A program made the translations under genes and the position numbers. Shown here in pieces: positions 1-8,856 of a stretch of 36,533 bases of DNA. The notes under the pieces were generated by a model that did not search any database, was not told where the DNA came from, and was given only the letters and a program-made list of their open reading frames with translations. Each line of letters begins with the position of its first letter. Position 1 is the first letter of the stretch. The DNA comes from Patescibacteria group bacterium. GTDB lineage: Bacteria; Patescibacteriota; Gracilibacteria; UBA1369. The stretch spans positions 1 to 36,533 of the forward strand of contig JAHJEW010000098.1 in the NCBI GenBank assembly GCA_018825335.1, read 5' to 3'.

Positions 1-1542
1 GGCAGCCATCTGGCCGTTGATATAAAGGTGCCTATGGATACCCCCGTTTATGCCATAGCCAATGGTATTGTTGAAAAAGCTTCAATTCAAAGCAGCGGTT
101 TCGGTCATCATATTGTAATTCGACATGATAATGTTCCATCTCTTGAAAATCCGGCGGTCAAAACAACCTATTATTCTTCATATTCGCATCTGGATCAGGT
201 TTTGGTTACTGAAGGAAGCGTTGTTCTTAAAGGACAGCTTATTGCAAAAAGCGGAGCTACCGGTACGGCATCCACTCCGCATATTCATTTTCAGATAGAT
301 AACACGAAAGCTCCATGGCATCCGTACTGGCCTTTTACATTTCAGGAGGCTTATGATGCGGGACTGAATTTTAATTCCGCCGTAGATGCAGGTCTGGGAA
401 AGGAAAAAGCACTTGAAACAACCATCAATTCGATGCTTTATGTACAAAAATATTTAAACGGTACAACTTCAACAAATGATAATTCATCAAATGTAGCACC
501 GGCCGTTTCAACAACCAATAATAGTACGGATCTTCCTCCTGCGGTTGATACGACTGCGGCTTCATCCACTTCAACTGAAAATACCGCAGAAACCGACACG
601 AATACTGCGGATACAAACGTAGTTGCGGAGGAACACCTGTCGAAGCCCGCGGTAAAATTTGAAATAACCCATCCGGATATTTTTACGGTTGGAAACGCTG
701 AATCCATTTTGGCAAAGGCGATTGATGAAGATGGCAATGTTGTTAAAGATTACAAGCCGGCTGATTATCTTTTCGTAAAGGTGATTATGGGCGGCGCATC
801 GGTACCAAAAACGGTTGCTGCAAAGGATTTTGTAAACGGTACCGTTTCTTTTGATATTACGCCGACTTCTTCTACGGGACTGCAAATCGAGGTAAAGGAC
901 GCGAATAGTATTTCCGGCCAGTCACATTTGATGAAAAGTGTGATGTTCAATGATGTTGATACAAATGCATCGTATTATGACGCCGTAAGTTTCCTTAAGG
1001 AAAATGGTGTCATAACTGGTTATCCTGACGGATCTTTCAGGCCCGAAGCCGTGGTAAGCAGGGTTGAATCTTTGAAATTTATTTTAAGCGGAATAAATTC
1101 AGAGCTTATATCGGCCAAAAAATTACCTTTTCCCGATACTGCGGCCAAAGAGTGGTATTCGGATTATGTCGTAACCGCCTATAATCGTGCCATTGTGGGT
1201 GGATATCCGGACAATACATTTAAACCTGCAAATACCGTTAACCGCGCGGAATTCCTGAAGATGCTGCTTAACGCTATGGAAATAAATGTCGATAAGAGTG
1301 TTTCGAGGGATGTTTATTCGGATGTGCCGAGGGATGCGTGGTTTGCGCCATATGTTCAATATGCCAAGGACAAGAATCTGATTTCACATAGCGGCGGGTC
1401 GTTTAAACCAAATGAAGGCATGACAAGATCCGAAGTTGCCGACCTGATTTACAGAGTAATTGTTTTAAAGATTTCCGGCAGTCAAAAGTATTCCTCCGGT
1501 CTGAAGGTTTCCGGAAGTGAGGTTAGTGCGTACTTTAGCTGA
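1..1542 (+). CDS. Secreted M23 (LytM-type) peptidase with three SLH domains, 5' truncated by window edge
   Basis: The reading frame is open from base 1, so the N terminus, including any signal peptide, lies outside the window. The visible part begins inside an M23 metallopeptidase domain. The HxxxD zinc motif is encoded at nt 7-21 and the second motif, HIH, at nt 280-288, so both metal-binding motifs are present and the peptidase is probably active on peptidoglycan cross-links. A Ser/Thr/Asn-rich linker follows (about residues 150-200), then a beta-rich Ig-like stretch (about 205-305). Three SLH domains close the protein (about 310-355, 370-420, 430-480), each with the FxDV...W/Y and GYPDGSF-type signatures. 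SLH domains normally bind pyruvylated secondary cell-wall polymer, which links this gene to csaB at 32.5-33.7 kb. I infer an S-layer-anchored wall hydrolase used in division or wall remodelling. The domain calls are secure; the biological role is inferred. Confidence 0.88.
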   Translation, partial: GSHLAVDIKVPMDTPVYAIANGIVEKASIQSSGFGHHIVIRHDNVPSLENPAVKTTYYSSYSHLDQVLVTEGSVVLKGQLIAKSGATGTASTPHIHFQIDNTKAPWHPYWPFTFQEAYDAGLNFNSAVDAGLGKEKALETTINSMLYVQKYLNGTTSTNDNSSNVAPAVSTTNNSTDLPPAVDTTAASSTSTENTAETDTNTADTNVVAEEHLSKPAVKFEITHPDIFTVGNAESILAKAIDEDGNVVKDYKPADYLFVKVIMGGASVPKTVAAKDFVNGTVSFDITPTSSTGLQIEVKDANSISGQSHLMKSVMFNDVDTNASYYDAVSFLKENGVITGYPDGSFRPEAVVSRVESLKFILSGINSELISAKKLPFPDTAAKEWYSDYVVTAYNRAIVGGYPDNTFKPANTVNRAEFLKMLLNAMEINVDKSVSRDVYSDVPRDAWFAPYVQYAKDKNLISHSGGSFKPNEGMTRSEVADLIYRVIVLKISGSQKYSSGLKVSGSEVSAYFS

Positions 1543-1559
1543 TTTTTGGTTTGATAACG

Positions 1560-1588
1560 TTGTCCGCAGAGCGAAAATACGCTAGAGT
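1560..1588 (+). promoter_or_regulatory. Candidate sigma70 promoter for tRNA-Arg
   Basis: TTGTCC (1560-1565) and TAGAGT (1583-1588) are separated by 17 bases. The expected start point is a few bases before the tRNA 5' end at 1600. Confidence 0.45.
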
Positions 1589-1599
1589 GGGCTTTGCGT

Positions 1600-1676
1600 G
1601 CGCCCGTAGCTCAGCTGGATAGAGCAGTGCCCTTCTAAGGCAAAGGTCGCAGGTTCAAATCCTGCCGGGCGTACCA
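1600..1676 (+). tRNA. tRNA-Arg (anticodon TCT)
   Basis: A complete cloverleaf can be folded by eye. The 7-bp acceptor stem GCGCCCG/CGGGCGT has a G:U first pair. The D arm GCTC/GAGC, an anticodon stem with loop CTTCTAA, and a 5-bp T stem GCAGG/CCTGC around TTCAAAT are all present. The anticodon TCT reads AGA/AGG arginine codons. The discriminator is A, and the 3' CCA is encoded (1674-1676). The outermost anticodon-stem pair is a G-A mismatch. The gene sits alone between the SLH protein and the PH-domain gene. Confidence 0.96.
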
Positions 1677-1682
1677 TTTTTC

Positions 1683-1711
1683 TTGACTTGATTTTTTGGG
1701 CCAGTTATGTT
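1683..1711 (+). promoter_or_regulatory. Candidate promoter for the PH-domain/ruvB unit
   Basis: TTGACT (1683-1688) and TATGTT (1706-1711) have a 17-base spacer, immediately after the tRNA. The start codon at 1740 follows with no Shine-Dalgarno sequence. Confidence 0.45.
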
Positions 1712-1739
1712 TTACTATGCTCTGTTTTAATAAAATCTT

Positions 1740-2318
1740 ATGCGTCTTAAAAATGATGAAGAAATAGTAAAGGTTTTTCATCACCATCTCACAGCCCGTT
1801 TAATAAGGGGATGTAAAATTGTTGTGGCAGGGCTTCCATTTTTTCTTGTCGCATGGTTTTTAAGAGACCTATTCACTCCCTCGCAGATGATGAATATTTA
1901 TGTTGTTGTTGGCCTGTTAACAGCTATCCCGCTTATTTATGATTCATTTTTCTATCATATGGATAGACTTATTATTACAAATAACAGAATTTTATTTATT
2001 GACTGGAACGGTGCTTTTACGAGAACTGAGCATGAGGCGGAACTTTCTGATATTCAGAATATTGTCACAAAGGAAATGGGTATTTTCTCCTTATTGAAAA
2101 TTTTTGATTATGGTGATTTTATAGTGGAAACAGCTTCGACTCATAAGTCTATATTTTTCCCCTGCGCTCCCGATCCGGAAGGCATAAAGCATTTTATCTA
2201 TCATCTCAATATAAAACCTAATAGAATAGGTGGTGAAAGTTCAAATATCCAAAATGATCAAACGGGAAAAACAGCGGAAGACGCCTCTTTTGTCGCAGAA
2301 GGACAGCAGCGACGATAA
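1740..2318 (+). CDS. PH-domain (bPH2/YdbS-like) membrane protein
   Basis: This 192-aa protein has two hydrophobic segments in its N-terminal third (about residues 28-46 and 52-68). A bacterial PH-like fold follows, with the typical pattern 'D(R)LIITNNRILFIDW' and then alternating beta strands and a final amphipathic helix. Such proteins sit in the cytoplasmic membrane with the PH-like domain inside; their biochemical role is unknown. The C terminus (about the last 28 residues) is polar and overlaps the start of ruvB by 89 bases in another frame. The two genes are therefore almost certainly cotranscribed and possibly translationally coupled. There is no SD before the ATG. The family assignment rests on the TM-TM-PH layout and the ITNNR-type motif. 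Confidence 0.7.
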   Translation: MRLKNDEEIVKVFHHHLTARLIRGCKIVVAGLPFFLVAWFLRDLFTPSQMMNIYVVVGLLTAIPLIYDSFFYHMDRLIITNNRILFIDWNGAFTRTEHEAELSDIQNIVTKEMGIFSLLKIFDYGDFIVETASTHKSIFFPCAPDPEGIKHFIYHLNIKPNRIGGESSNIQNDQTGKTAEDASFVAEGQQRR

Positions 2319-3276
2319 TGTCCAGTTTGAACAGACTTTAAGGCCCCATTTATTAAAGGATTATATCGGTCAGGAGGAGGTTAAGAAGAATCTTTGCATA
2401 TTTATCGATGCAACCAAAAAACGGGAGGAAAGTCTTGAACATATTTTAATTCACGGTCCCCCCGGCCTTGGGAAAACCACACTTGCCCATATCGTAGCCA
2501 GGGAGATGGGAGTTAACATTAAGGTTACTTCCGGGCCTGCTCTTGAGAAGCAGGGTGATATTGCTTCTATAATCACCAATCTGCGCGACAAAGATATTTT
2601 GTTTATTGATGAAATTCATCGGTTGAAGCCTGTTGTTGAGGAAGTTCTTTATTCCGCGATGGAGGATTATTGTCTTGATTTGATAATCGGCAAAGGACCG
2701 GCTGCAAGAACAATGCGGCTTAAATTGCCACGATTTACGCTTATAGGGGCGACAACAAAAATGAGCATGCTTTCATCACCGCTAAGGGACCGTTTCGGGT
2801 CTTTGATTCATCTTAATTTTTACGATGCCGATAGCATTCGGGAAATAATTGAGCGTTCAGCCAAGATCCTGGACTGTAAGATTGATGGGAATGCGGCGGC
2901 GGTTTTGGCCAAATGTTCGCGTCAAACTCCGCGCATCGCCAACCGTTTGCTCCGGAGGGTGCGTGATTTTGCCGATTACTACGGTAAAACGGTGATAGAC
3001 ACAGGGATTGTTGAAACGGCTCTTAAGGCGCTCGGGGTAGATGAGCTTGGTCTTGATAACGTTGACCGGGAAATATTAAATACAATTATTCTCAAGTTTA
3101 AAGGCGGTCCGGTCGGGCTGAATACTATCGCCGCTTCGATTTCCGAAGAAGAGAACACCGTGGAAGATATTTATGAACCTTTTCTGCTTAAACTGGGTTT
3201 TCTTGAACGTACGCCCCGCGGGAGACAAGTGACTTCCCGTGCTTATGAACATATGGGTCTTAAATGTAATTTTTAA
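2230..3276 (+). CDS. ruvB: Holliday junction branch-migration ATPase RuvB
   Basis: RuvB is the hexameric AAA+ motor that, with RuvA, drives Holliday-junction branch migration. The motifs are clear: Walker A GPPGLGKTT at about residues 76-84, Walker B LFIDEIH, sensor-1 GATT, and the arginine-finger segment PLRDRFG. A C-terminal winged-helix domain ends with the RGRQVTSRAYEHM signature. At 348 aa the length is normal for the family. The start is uncertain: GTG at 2230 gives the longest form and ATG at 2254 gives a form 8 residues shorter. Neither has a convincing SD, and both lie inside the upstream PH-domain gene. ruvA and ruvC are not in the window. Confidence 0.97.
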   Translation: MVKVQISKMIKREKQRKTPLLSQKDSSDDNVQFEQTLRPHLLKDYIGQEEVKKNLCIFIDATKKREESLEHILIHGPPGLGKTTLAHIVAREMGVNIKVTSGPALEKQGDIASIITNLRDKDILFIDEIHRLKPVVEEVLYSAMEDYCLDLIIGKGPAARTMRLKLPRFTLIGATTKMSMLSSPLRDRFGSLIHLNFYDADSIREIIERSAKILDCKIDGNAAAVLAKCSRQTPRIANRLLRRVRDFADYYGKTVIDTGIVETALKALGVDELGLDNVDREILNTIILKFKGGPVGLNTIAASISEEENTVEDIYEPFLLKLGFLERTPRGRQVTSRAYEHMGLKCNF

Positions 3277-3288
3277 TCTTTTTTTGCG

Positions 3289-4611
3289 ATGAGAAAGACA
3301 TATTTAATTTTATCGACCGTTTTTTTAATCTTTTTATGTTTTTTTTCAATTTTCGGATGCGTATCCAATGAAAATGATAATGAGATAAAGGTTGATAATT
3401 ATCCTTTGGACAGAAGAATCGGTAGTATAGTTTCGTTGGGAACCGTCACGTCATCTTCCAGGGGAACGCATCTTTTGAAACTGGATGATGGCGATACAAT
3501 CCTGTTAAAAAGCACATCCATCGACCTGGATGATGAAAAATTCAAGGATAAGGTTGTTGAGGTTAAGGGAGTTTTGACCTACAACACGGGTGACAAGCCT
3601 GTTATGGAGGTTATGAACATTGATATAGTTGATAATCAGGTGGCGGAAACATCCAGCGCTCCCGTATGGAAAACCTGGTCCGGAGAACTTTTCCATATTA
3701 ATTACAGAGATGATTTTACACTTGAGCAAAGCGGAAGTAGCGTTATTTTTTCCAGGCCTGTCGTTAATGAAACCAATGTTGAATCTACCGATGATGGAGC
3801 AAAAATGAATGAAGAGAAGGATATTGTTTCAATTGCAGTTGAGAAAAAGAGTGACGGTGAATCTTTGGCGGATAAATTGGGTGTCAATACGGATGAATCT
3901 TCTCCGGGATTGAGCCTTGGCCTTGTAAAGAGCAAGATAGGCATACAAAATCTTGATGCTTATAAGAAAGGAGAACAAGGGGATTCCACCCTGGTTTACT
4001 ATACCGAGGACGATTCTTATATTTATACGATTTCTTTTGAGGCGGGAGATAAGGATAATCAGCTTGTAAGTGAAAATATTTTTTACGAAATGCTGGCATC
4101 TTTTGAATTGGGGCAGGGATTGAATAACGCTTTGGGAGAGGATTCAACAGAAGCGATTTCTTCGAGGACTCTTGATGTTCAAACTTATTCCGAAAGTGAC
4201 AGCCAATTGAATGATGAGAACTCTACAGATAGCGCTATTGAGATTATTGATACACAAGAGTCCGGGGATTTAATGCAATATGAAAGCGACACTTTTGGAT
4301 TTGTCGTTTCATACCCGAAAAATTGGTATTTTGAAGGGTCAGCCGGTAATGAGACAGGCATACAGAGGCATTATGAATTTGGTAAAGATCCTCTGGATGA
4401 AAGTCCGGCGGTTGTTGGATTGGATTTATTGAGTTCCGTACCGGTTTCCGGGACGAAGGTTTCATACGGTGGCCGCGAATTTACCAAAGTTGTCACAGGA
4501 TCCGTGGAGGAAATATATTTTAAAGGTGAAAACAGAGCTTATCGTTTCAGCGGGAACTTGGGAAATGAATCTTTGCTTATGCAAATGGCTTCAACTTTAA
4601 CGGAAAAGTAG
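3289..4611 (+). CDS. Putative lipoprotein with PsbP-like C-terminal domain
   Basis: This 440-aa protein starts with a lipoprotein signal peptide: a basic MRK start, a long hydrophobic core and a SIFGC lipobox, giving lipidated Cys24. Residues about 40-110 form a beta-rich, OB-like stretch (GTVTSSSRGTHLLKLDDGD). The middle contains a globular segment and an acidic, low-complexity linker (about 280-325). The C-terminal segment begins 'YESDTFGFVVSYPKNWYF', which resembles the PsbP/Mog1-like fold common in bacterial lipoproteins of unknown role. It starts 12 bases after ruvB, so it may be read from the same transcript. I do not recognise a specific function; a surface-exposed binding protein is the most that can be said. 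Confidence 0.72.
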   Translation: MRKTYLILSTVFLIFLCFFSIFGCVSNENDNEIKVDNYPLDRRIGSIVSLGTVTSSSRGTHLLKLDDGDTILLKSTSIDLDDEKFKDKVVEVKGVLTYNTGDKPVMEVMNIDIVDNQVAETSSAPVWKTWSGELFHINYRDDFTLEQSGSSVIFSRPVVNETNVESTDDGAKMNEEKDIVSIAVEKKSDGESLADKLGVNTDESSPGLSLGLVKSKIGIQNLDAYKKGEQGDSTLVYYTEDDSYIYTISFEAGDKDNQLVSENIFYEMLASFELGQGLNNALGEDSTEAISSRTLDVQTYSESDSQLNDENSTDSAIEIIDTQESGDLMQYESDTFGFVVSYPKNWYFEGSAGNETGIQRHYEFGKDPLDESPAVVGLDLLSSVPVSGTKVSYGGREFTKVVTGSVEEIYFKGENRAYRFSGNLGNESLLMQMASTLTEK

Positions 4612-4636
4612 TGTGTTTTTCATTTTTTTGTCTTTA

Positions 4637-4677
4637 TTGACAAGTCGCTATTGGCACTCTATTATTTTGAGTGCTAA
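4637..4677 (+). promoter_or_regulatory. sigma70 promoter overlapped by a CIRCE (HrcA) operator
   Basis: TTGACA (4637-4642) and TATTAT (4660-4665) are separated by exactly 17 bases. The CIRCE element is TTGGCACTC (4651-4659), a 9-base spacer, then GAGTGCTAA (4669-4677). It differs from the canonical TTAGCACTC-N9-GAGTGCTAA by one base. The -10 box lies inside the CIRCE spacer, so HrcA binding should exclude RNA polymerase. It controls clpC, whose ATG is about 130 bases downstream. Confidence 0.93.
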
Positions 4678-4806
4678 TTCGGAAGTTTTACCTCATTATT
4701 ATGCCATATAATAAAGATGGCACCCGTAAAGTCCAAATGAAGGTAACATTCTTCTTAAATCAGCTCCAATATGCTAAAATTCATAGAAACATAACAAAAA
4801 ACTTAA

Positions 4807-7437
4807 ATGTCAGATAATCGATTTGAAAAATTCACAAAGGAAGCAAAACAGGCTCTGGTCGTTGCGCAGGAAAAAGCACGTGACTCCAAGCTCAATTATG
4901 TAGGTACCGAGCATATTCTTATTGGTATTTTATCGCAGGCAAATTCTCTTGGCGCCGCAATTCTCATGAATTTCGGCGTATCCATGGAAAATGTTCATCT
5001 TGTATTAAAGACCGTGGGGCGGATGAGCACTGCTCCCGCGGGAGCCCAGAAAGGATGGGGCGGACTTAGCGGATTTGCAAAAAAAGTCATTGAGCAGGCC
5101 GTTTTGTCGGCTCATGAGTTCAACCATTCATATATTGGGACGGAGCATCTTCTTTATGCCCTTGTTGCACAGGAAAATACCGCTGCGACAGTAATTCTGG
5201 AAAATATGAAGGTAAACCCGTCCGATATTCGCGACCAGATTATTCAGGCTTTCGAAAAAAATAGAGAAACCGCAGCCAGACAGGTAAACAGCGATTCACA
5301 GATGGCTGGAATGAATCCGATTGAGTTCTTTTTAAGCGGACTTCACGGCGTGCTTGTTGGCAATATGCAAAACAACAAAGAGCAATTTAAGGATCCATCC
5401 AAACAGAAAACGGAGCAAAAAGGCGGCGGCGCGCCTCCAAAAACGCCCGCACTTGATTATTTTACTATTGATGTGACCGATCAATGCCGGAAGGGCAAAC
5501 TGGGACCAGTTATTGGAAGAAAAAAAGAGATTGAAAGAATTGTCAGTATTTTATGCAGAAAAACAAAGAACAATCCTGTGCTTATAGGAGAGCCGGGCGT
5601 AGGTAAGACCGCGGTCGTTGAAGGGCTCGCACATGCGATTGTTCTGGAGCAGGTTCCGGACATGATGCTTGATAAACGGATTTTGTCTCTTTCTATGACT
5701 TCGGTTGTTGCCGGAACCAAGTACAGAGGTGAGTTTGAGGAAAGAATCAAGCAGATTATTGATGAGGCGGCTTCCCAGCCGAATGTTATTCTGTTTATTG
5801 ACGAGCTGCACAGCGTAATCGGCGCCGGTAGCGCGGAAGGCAGTCTGGATGCCGCAAATATATTGAAACCGGCTCTTTCTCGCGGTCAGGTGCAGGTAAT
5901 CGGAGCAACTACAACCAATGAATACCGCAAACATATTGAAAGCGATACTGCTCTGGAAAGGCGTTTCCAGCCTGTAATTATCGGGGAGCCGAGTGAAAAA
6001 GAAACTCTGGAAATATTAAGAGGTCTGCGTGAAGGTTTTGAGGAACACCATAATCTCCTTATTTCGGAGGAGGCGATGGAGGTTTCCATAACTTTATCCA
6101 AACGTTATATACATGATCGTTTTTTACCGGATAAAGCAATCGATCTGCTGGATGAAGCCTGCTCGAACAGGCGTATTAAAAGCAAAGGGAACATTGATAA
6201 AGTGCGCAAACTGCAAAAAGAGTTGAGTAAAATCATCAAGAGAAAAGAAGAATCCGTTTCCAGCCAGGATTATGAACATGCCGCCGAGCTTCGCAATCGC
6301 GAGCTGGAGCTTTTAAAAGAAATAGAGGCTACCAAATTGGTGAAAATTCCAAGAGAGCAACGTGAAAATATCGGGCAGGATGATATTGCATACGTCGTTT
6401 CAACCGCTACGGGAATTCCCGTCACGAGGCTTGTTAAAGCGGATATTGCAAGATTAAAGAATCTTGGAACTTTACTTGAAAAACGTGTTGTCGGCCAGGA
6501 TGAAGCGATTAATGCCGTTGCAAAAGCCATTCAGCGATCCCGCGCCGGATTTGCGGATCATAAGCGTCCGATAGGTTCATTTATTTTTATGGGGCCGACC
6601 GGAGTTGGTAAAACCGAGCTGGTGCGTGCACTGGCGGAAGAAATTTATAACGATAAAGATGCATTGATCAAGATTGATATGAGTGAATTTATGGAAAGGC
6701 ACAATACTTCACGTTTAGTTGGAACCACAGCGGGTTATGTCGGTTATGATGACGGCGGACAATTGACCGAAACTGTAAGAAGGAAACCTTATTCCGTTGT
6801 TTTGTTCGATGAAATAGAAAAGGCTCATCCCGATGTGTTCAATCTGCTTCTTCAAATTCTTGAAGATGGTGAACTTACGGACAGCAAGGGACGAAGAATC
6901 GATTTTAAAAACACGATTATTGTTATGACTTCCAATATCGGAGCGAAGCGGATGACGGAAGGTGCCGCGCCTATCGGATTTAACATTGATTTGAAGGAAA
7001 TTGATAAGGCGGAGCAGGATTTTGAAAGGATACGGGACACCGTACTTGATGATCTTAAAAATCATTTCAGACCCGAATTTTTGAACAGAATCGATAAAGT
7101 GATTGTTTTCCATCCTCTAAAACACGAGCATATTAGGGAAATAGTCAAGATGCATATCGGCTATCTGCAGGATCGTCTCAAGAAGAAGAACATTACGATT
7201 CAACTTACACCCGGCGGCCTGGAAACTTTGGCAAAGCTTAGCTATGATCCTCATTTCGGGGCCAGACCGGTGCGCCGAAAAGTGCAGGAACTTGTGGAGG
7301 ATGAGCTGACGCAGAAATATCTTGATGGCACTTTCAAGGATAATGATACGATAAAAATCGTAAAAGACGGTGAAAGCATCAGACTGCAGAGGGTTGTTCC
7401 GAAAAAGAAAGCTGCCGGCAAGAGTGCTTCCAATTGA
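4807..7437 (+). CDS. clpC: ClpC-type AAA+ unfoldase (Hsp100)
   Basis: ClpC is the ATP-dependent unfoldase that feeds substrates to ClpP or disaggregates proteins with adaptors. In order: a double Clp-N domain (about residues 1-150), a Gly/Pro-rich linker, the first AAA+ module (Walker A GEPGVGKTA at about 262-270), a middle helical region carrying a UVR motif (about 465-510, 'SQDYEHAAELRNRELELLKEIE'), the second AAA+ module (GPTGVGKTE at about 596-604), and a Clp D2-small domain. The UVR motif and 876-aa length favour ClpC over ClpB or ClpA. The ATG has no SD. Transcription is predicted to be HrcA-controlled (CIRCE at 4651-4677), leaving an unusually long leader of about 130 bases. The last codons overlap the -35 box of the next gene's promoter. 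Confidence 0.96.
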   Translation: MSDNRFEKFTKEAKQALVVAQEKARDSKLNYVGTEHILIGILSQANSLGAAILMNFGVSMENVHLVLKTVGRMSTAPAGAQKGWGGLSGFAKKVIEQAVLSAHEFNHSYIGTEHLLYALVAQENTAATVILENMKVNPSDIRDQIIQAFEKNRETAARQVNSDSQMAGMNPIEFFLSGLHGVLVGNMQNNKEQFKDPSKQKTEQKGGGAPPKTPALDYFTIDVTDQCRKGKLGPVIGRKKEIERIVSILCRKTKNNPVLIGEPGVGKTAVVEGLAHAIVLEQVPDMMLDKRILSLSMTSVVAGTKYRGEFEERIKQIIDEAASQPNVILFIDELHSVIGAGSAEGSLDAANILKPALSRGQVQVIGATTTNEYRKHIESDTALERRFQPVIIGEPSEKETLEILRGLREGFEEHHNLLISEEAMEVSITLSKRYIHDRFLPDKAIDLLDEACSNRRIKSKGNIDKVRKLQKELSKIIKRKEESVSSQDYEHAAELRNRELELLKEIEATKLVKIPREQRENIGQDDIAYVVSTATGIPVTRLVKADIARLKNLGTLLEKRVVGQDEAINAVAKAIQRSRAGFADHKRPIGSFIFMGPTGVGKTELVRALAEEIYNDKDALIKIDMSEFMERHNTSRLVGTTAGYVGYDDGGQLTETVRRKPYSVVLFDEIEKAHPDVFNLLLQILEDGELTDSKGRRIDFKNTIIVMTSNIGAKRMTEGAAPIGFNIDLKEIDKAEQDFERIRDTVLDDLKNHFRPEFLNRIDKVIVFHPLKHEHIREIVKMHIGYLQDRLKKKNITIQLTPGGLETLAKLSYDPHFGARPVRRKVQELVEDELTQKYLDGTFKDNDTIKIVKDGESIRLQRVVPKKKAAGKSASN

Positions 7438-7462
7438 CAGAAGCTATTTTCGGCTTTAGTAT
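7434..7462 (+). promoter_or_regulatory. Promoter of the S1-protein gene, overlapping the clpC stop codon
   Basis: TTGACA (7434-7439) and TAGTAT (7457-7462) have a 17-base spacer. The TGA stop of clpC (7435-7437) lies within the -35 hexamer. This gives the downstream gene transcription independent of heat-shock control. Confidence 0.7.
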
Positions 7463-7480
7463 GTGCGGGCTTTATGGCGG

Positions 7481-7498
7481 GGGTCTTAAATAAGACCC
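7481..7498 (+). promoter_or_regulatory. Leader stem-loop upstream of the S1-protein gene
   Basis: GGGTCTTA-AA-TAAGACCC is a perfect inverted repeat, realistically a 7-bp stem with a 4-base loop. It starts about a dozen bases after the predicted transcription start. No T-run follows, so it is not an intrinsic terminator. A leader structure for S1 autoregulation is possible but unproven. Confidence 0.5.
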
Positions 7499-7559
7499 GG
7501 CAAGGTTGGCTCCCCTGTAAAGAAATATTATTTAAGAACTTTGCCGCGGCGGCTTTATT

Positions 7560-8852
7560 ATGACGACTGCAAGCGTACATCCAATGGACGCCCTTATCCT
7601 GAAAATGGGTGATTTTCATATGCCTGTGCCCGGAGAACTGGTTGAGGGTCAGGTGGTTGCTGTTTTTAAAAATAAAATTCTTCTGGATATCGGAGGCATG
7701 ACAACGGGCATGATTAGCGGCCGTGAAGCCAAGGATACCGAGGATACATTGAAAAACGTCAATATCGGCGACACTCTTTCAGCCTATGTAATTGAAGGCG
7801 AAAATGATGAAGGATATATTGTTTTGTCCTTAAGAAAGGCCAATCAGGAAAAAACGTGGAAGAAATTTATCGATGCCCATGAGAATTCCGAGGTAATCAA
7901 GGTAAAAGCGAATGAAGCGAATAAAGGCGGTCTATTGCTTGAAATCAACGGTATTAAAGGTTTTATCCCTGTTTCGCAGCTGGCACCAATGCATTATCCG
8001 CGCGTTAACGACGCGGATGCAAACCAGATTCTTGCAAGACTGCAAAAGCTGATCGGAATTGAATTCAGTGTGAAGATTATCAATATTGATAAGGAAAACG
8101 GTAAGCTGATTCTTTCCGAGCGCGCCGCCATGGAGGAACAGCGCAGGGATGCTCTTAAGCAGCTTAATGTCGGAGATACGGTCAAGGGTAGAATCAGCGG
8201 AATTGTTAAATTCGGTATATTTGTGGCTTTTGACGGGCTTGAGGGTCTTGTGCACATTTCCGAAATCGCATGGGGACATGTGAAAAATCCGGCCGATTAC
8301 GGAAAACTCGGGGATGAGGTGGAAGTGCAGGTTATAGGTGTGGACGGGGATAAAATTTCACTTTCAATGAAACGCCTCGTGCCGGATCCGTGGCTTGAGG
8401 CAGCCAAAATGTACAAGATCGGTTCGATTGTGGAGGGTGAAGTCAACCGCATGACGCCTTTTGGTGTGTTTGTTAAGCTTAATGATGAAATAAACGGTCT
8501 GATTCATGTTACTGAAATTTCGGAGGAACCCATTTCTGATCCATCACAGGCTTTGAAGTTGGGTGATGTTGTAAAAGCCAAGGTAATCGCCGTCGAACCG
8601 GATGAACACCGCGTAGGTCTTTCGATAAAAGCTTTGACGGAGAAGAAAAAGTCGGTAAAGAAAAAGAAGGTCGCAAGTGAGGAATCTTCAAAAGAAGAGG
8701 CTGTGGAGGCTAAGAGTGATGTGCCCCCGGAGACTGCGGGTGAAGTTGTAGAGGCGGCCGCCGCCGAAGAAAAGGAGAAAAAGGTTGTGAAGAAGAAGGC
8801 GGTTCGGAAAAAGGCTAAAGCTAAGGCTAAATCAGTAAAAACTGAAGAGTAG
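7560..8852 (+). CDS. rpsA: Ribosomal protein S1-like, four S1 domains with basic tail
   Basis: The protein has four consecutive S1 (OB-fold) RNA-binding domains at about residues 23-97, 110-193, 203-272 and 287-359. The third and fourth carry the canonical 'GIFVAFDGLEGLVHISE' and 'GVFVKLNDEINGLIHVTE' patterns. A Lys/Ala/Glu-rich tail of about 70 residues follows, with several KKK blocks. E. coli S1 has six domains; four-domain forms are common in Gram-positive bacteria and small genomes. S1 normally helps mRNAs lacking a good SD bind the 30S subunit, which fits the largely SD-less genes around it. Several in-frame ATGs occur at the start (7560, 7584, 7605, 7620) and none has an SD, so the exact start is uncertain. 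Confidence 0.9.
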   Translation: MTTASVHPMDALILKMGDFHMPVPGELVEGQVVAVFKNKILLDIGGMTTGMISGREAKDTEDTLKNVNIGDTLSAYVIEGENDEGYIVLSLRKANQEKTWKKFIDAHENSEVIKVKANEANKGGLLLEINGIKGFIPVSQLAPMHYPRVNDADANQILARLQKLIGIEFSVKIINIDKENGKLILSERAAMEEQRRDALKQLNVGDTVKGRISGIVKFGIFVAFDGLEGLVHISEIAWGHVKNPADYGKLGDEVEVQVIGVDGDKISLSMKRLVPDPWLEAAKMYKIGSIVEGEVNRMTPFGVFVKLNDEINGLIHVTEISEEPISDPSQALKLGDVVKAKVIAVEPDEHRVGLSIKALTEKKKSVKKKKVASEESSKEEAVEAKSDVPPETAGEVVEAAAAEEKEKKVVKKKAVRKKAKAKAKSVKTEE

Positions 8853-8856
8853 TGGT

